This document shows positions 4,876 to 5,716 of a stretch of DNA of 5,716 nucleotides, piece by piece (the first letter of the stretch is position 1; each line of letters opens with the position of its first letter). A model generated the notes under the pieces. It saw only the letters and a list, made by a program, of their open reading frames with translations. It was not told the DNA's origin and made no database searches. The position numbers were made by a program, and so were the translations under genes. The DNA lies in NCBI GenBank assembly GCA_018238825.1, contig JABCSP010000158.1, positions 1-5,716 on the forward strand, in the 5' to 3' direction. This DNA is from Candidatus Thorarchaeota archaeon (GTDB taxonomy: Archaea > Asgardarchaeota > Thorarchaeia > Thorarchaeales > Thorarchaeaceae).

Positions 4876-5716
4876 ATGAGTGATTTGGAGGAGGTCATCA
4901 GACGCAAATATCTTCTGATTGATAGTTGGGATGCTAGACATCAACATCTCCTAATTTCTAGTTTTAGTATCTTGCTGTTTGTAATATATGGAGCATTTCT
5001 TTGGTTGCTCAGCTCAATGACCCCAAGTATATTTACCTCTCTCTTATTATTGAGCTCTCAAATTGGTCTTGGTTTGCCAGCAACACGTGCTTTCTATGAT
5101 TTTGGCGTGACTTCTCGGGGCATGCTTAAGCTCTATGACTCAGGAATTCTTGGAACTGATGTTGAAACCAGAGATTTAAAGATCAACGTAGGTGACCTTC
5201 CTTTGGTTTTTGAGAGATTAGATTTTGAGATTCGCAAGTATGACTCTGGATCTTTAGATGACCTCAATGATCTTGCTTGGTTTGTTGTAATTGCATGGGC
5301 AATGATTTCTTCTATTGGAATATTCATCGAATTTGTAGGAGTTGCATTTTTCATTCTTGGTGCTGTTGTCCTAGTGATTACATGTTTTGCCTGTTACGTC
5401 AGTGGTTACAGAACAATACAGGGAGTTTCCTTTGAAGAAGATCTTCAACATCTGGAGTATTATGTCGATAGATGCATCAAAGCAGCGGATACTGCTCTAC
5501 CTTCAGCAAATGGACATATAATTCTACAAGTTACAAAGCAACGTCGACAGACAGTCTTGATCGATATTGTTGTTGAATTCACAACATCATTGAATTCGAT
5601 TATAGAATATCATATCGGATTATCCTCACATCTACAAGAGCGTTTCATCATTGGTGCTCCAACTGAAAATCTGGATATCGCATATGCTAAATTTAAAGAG
5701 CTTTCAGCTGTTAAGG
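4876..5716 (+). CDS. Unrecognised four-helix membrane protein, N-terminal 280 residues (3' end outside window)
   Basis: The frame stays open from ATG 4876 to the window edge (280 full codons plus one base). After a charged N terminus (MSDLEEVIRRKYLLIDSWDARHQH) come two hydrophobic helices near 26-47 and 50-69, a soluble middle segment of about 60 residues (70-132) containing VFERLDFEIRKYDSGSLDDL, and another helix pair near 134-153 and 156-177. The part from about 180 on is soluble, with a helical start (FEEDLQHLEYYVDRCIKAAD), then beta-like stretches (HIILQVT, TVLIDIVVEFTTS). With an even number of helices the N terminus, the middle loop and the C-terminal part would be on the same side, most likely the cytosol. 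There is no signal peptide, ATPase motif or obvious metal site. I do not recognise the family. It lies 65 bases after the swivelling-domain gene on the same strand and could share its transcript. Confidence 0.8.
   Translation, partial: MSDLEEVIRRKYLLIDSWDARHQHLLISSFSILLFVIYGAFLWLLSSMTPSIFTSLLLLSSQIGLGLPATRAFYDFGVTSRGMLKLYDSGILGTDVETRDLKINVGDLPLVFERLDFEIRKYDSGSLDDLNDLAWFVVIAWAMISSIGIFIEFVGVAFFILGAVVLVITCFACYVSGYRTIQGVSFEEDLQHLEYYVDRCIKAADTALPSANGHIILQVTKQRRQTVLIDIVVEFTTSLNSIIEYHIGLSSHLQERFIIGAPTENLDIAYAKFKELSAVK

Overview
The window looks archaeal. Its genes are compact and mostly preceded by short purine-rich ribosome sites (GAGGT, GAGGGG, AGGAGGTG). It shows no recognisable bacterial -35/-10 promoters, has one TATA-like element, and encodes Lrp/AsnC ligand-binding (RAM) domains and a gamma-carbonic-anhydrase-type protein of kinds common in archaea. 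The moderately AT-leaning composition and the Lys/Glu/Pro-rich protein tail would suit an Asgard archaeon (for example a Thorarchaeota-like lineage), but that placement is a guess; no taxonomic marker gene is present.

Layout, left to right. (1) 2-298, plus strand: the C-terminal end of a protein whose tail is a tandem KKKSKK / PEP-rich repeat. (2) 352-1611 and 1631-1882, plus strand: a probable two-gene operon. The first gene is a ten-helix drug/metabolite-transporter (EamA-like) membrane protein carrying a RAM ligand-sensing domain fused to its C terminus. The second is a free-standing RAM domain protein of 83 residues. An 11-bp perfect palindrome lies directly in front of the ribosome site of the first gene. 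(3) 1998-2957 and 2957-3709, plus strand: a translationally coupled ABC exporter pair (NatA/DrrA-like ATPase and a six-helix ABC-2 permease), with a TATA-like box upstream and a strong hairpin plus T-run terminator downstream. (4) 3762-4289, minus strand: a left-handed beta-helix protein of the gamma carbonic anhydrase family, convergent with the ABC operon. (5) 4290-4423: a divergent intergenic region with two inverted repeats. (6) 4424-4810, plus strand: a stand-alone PEP-utilising-enzyme 'swivelling' domain that appears to have lost its phospho-carrier histidine; it uses a TTG start. (7) 4876 to the window end, plus strand: the N-terminal 280 residues of an unrecognised four-helix membrane protein that runs off the edge.

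The most unusual content is the transporter-RAM fusion next to a free RAM domain, which suggests a transporter gated or tuned by a small ligand such as an amino acid, and the histidine-less swivelling domain. Neither proves a new system. No mobile elements, CRISPR arrays, tRNA or rRNA genes were seen, and no stretch above about 135 bases lacks a gene.
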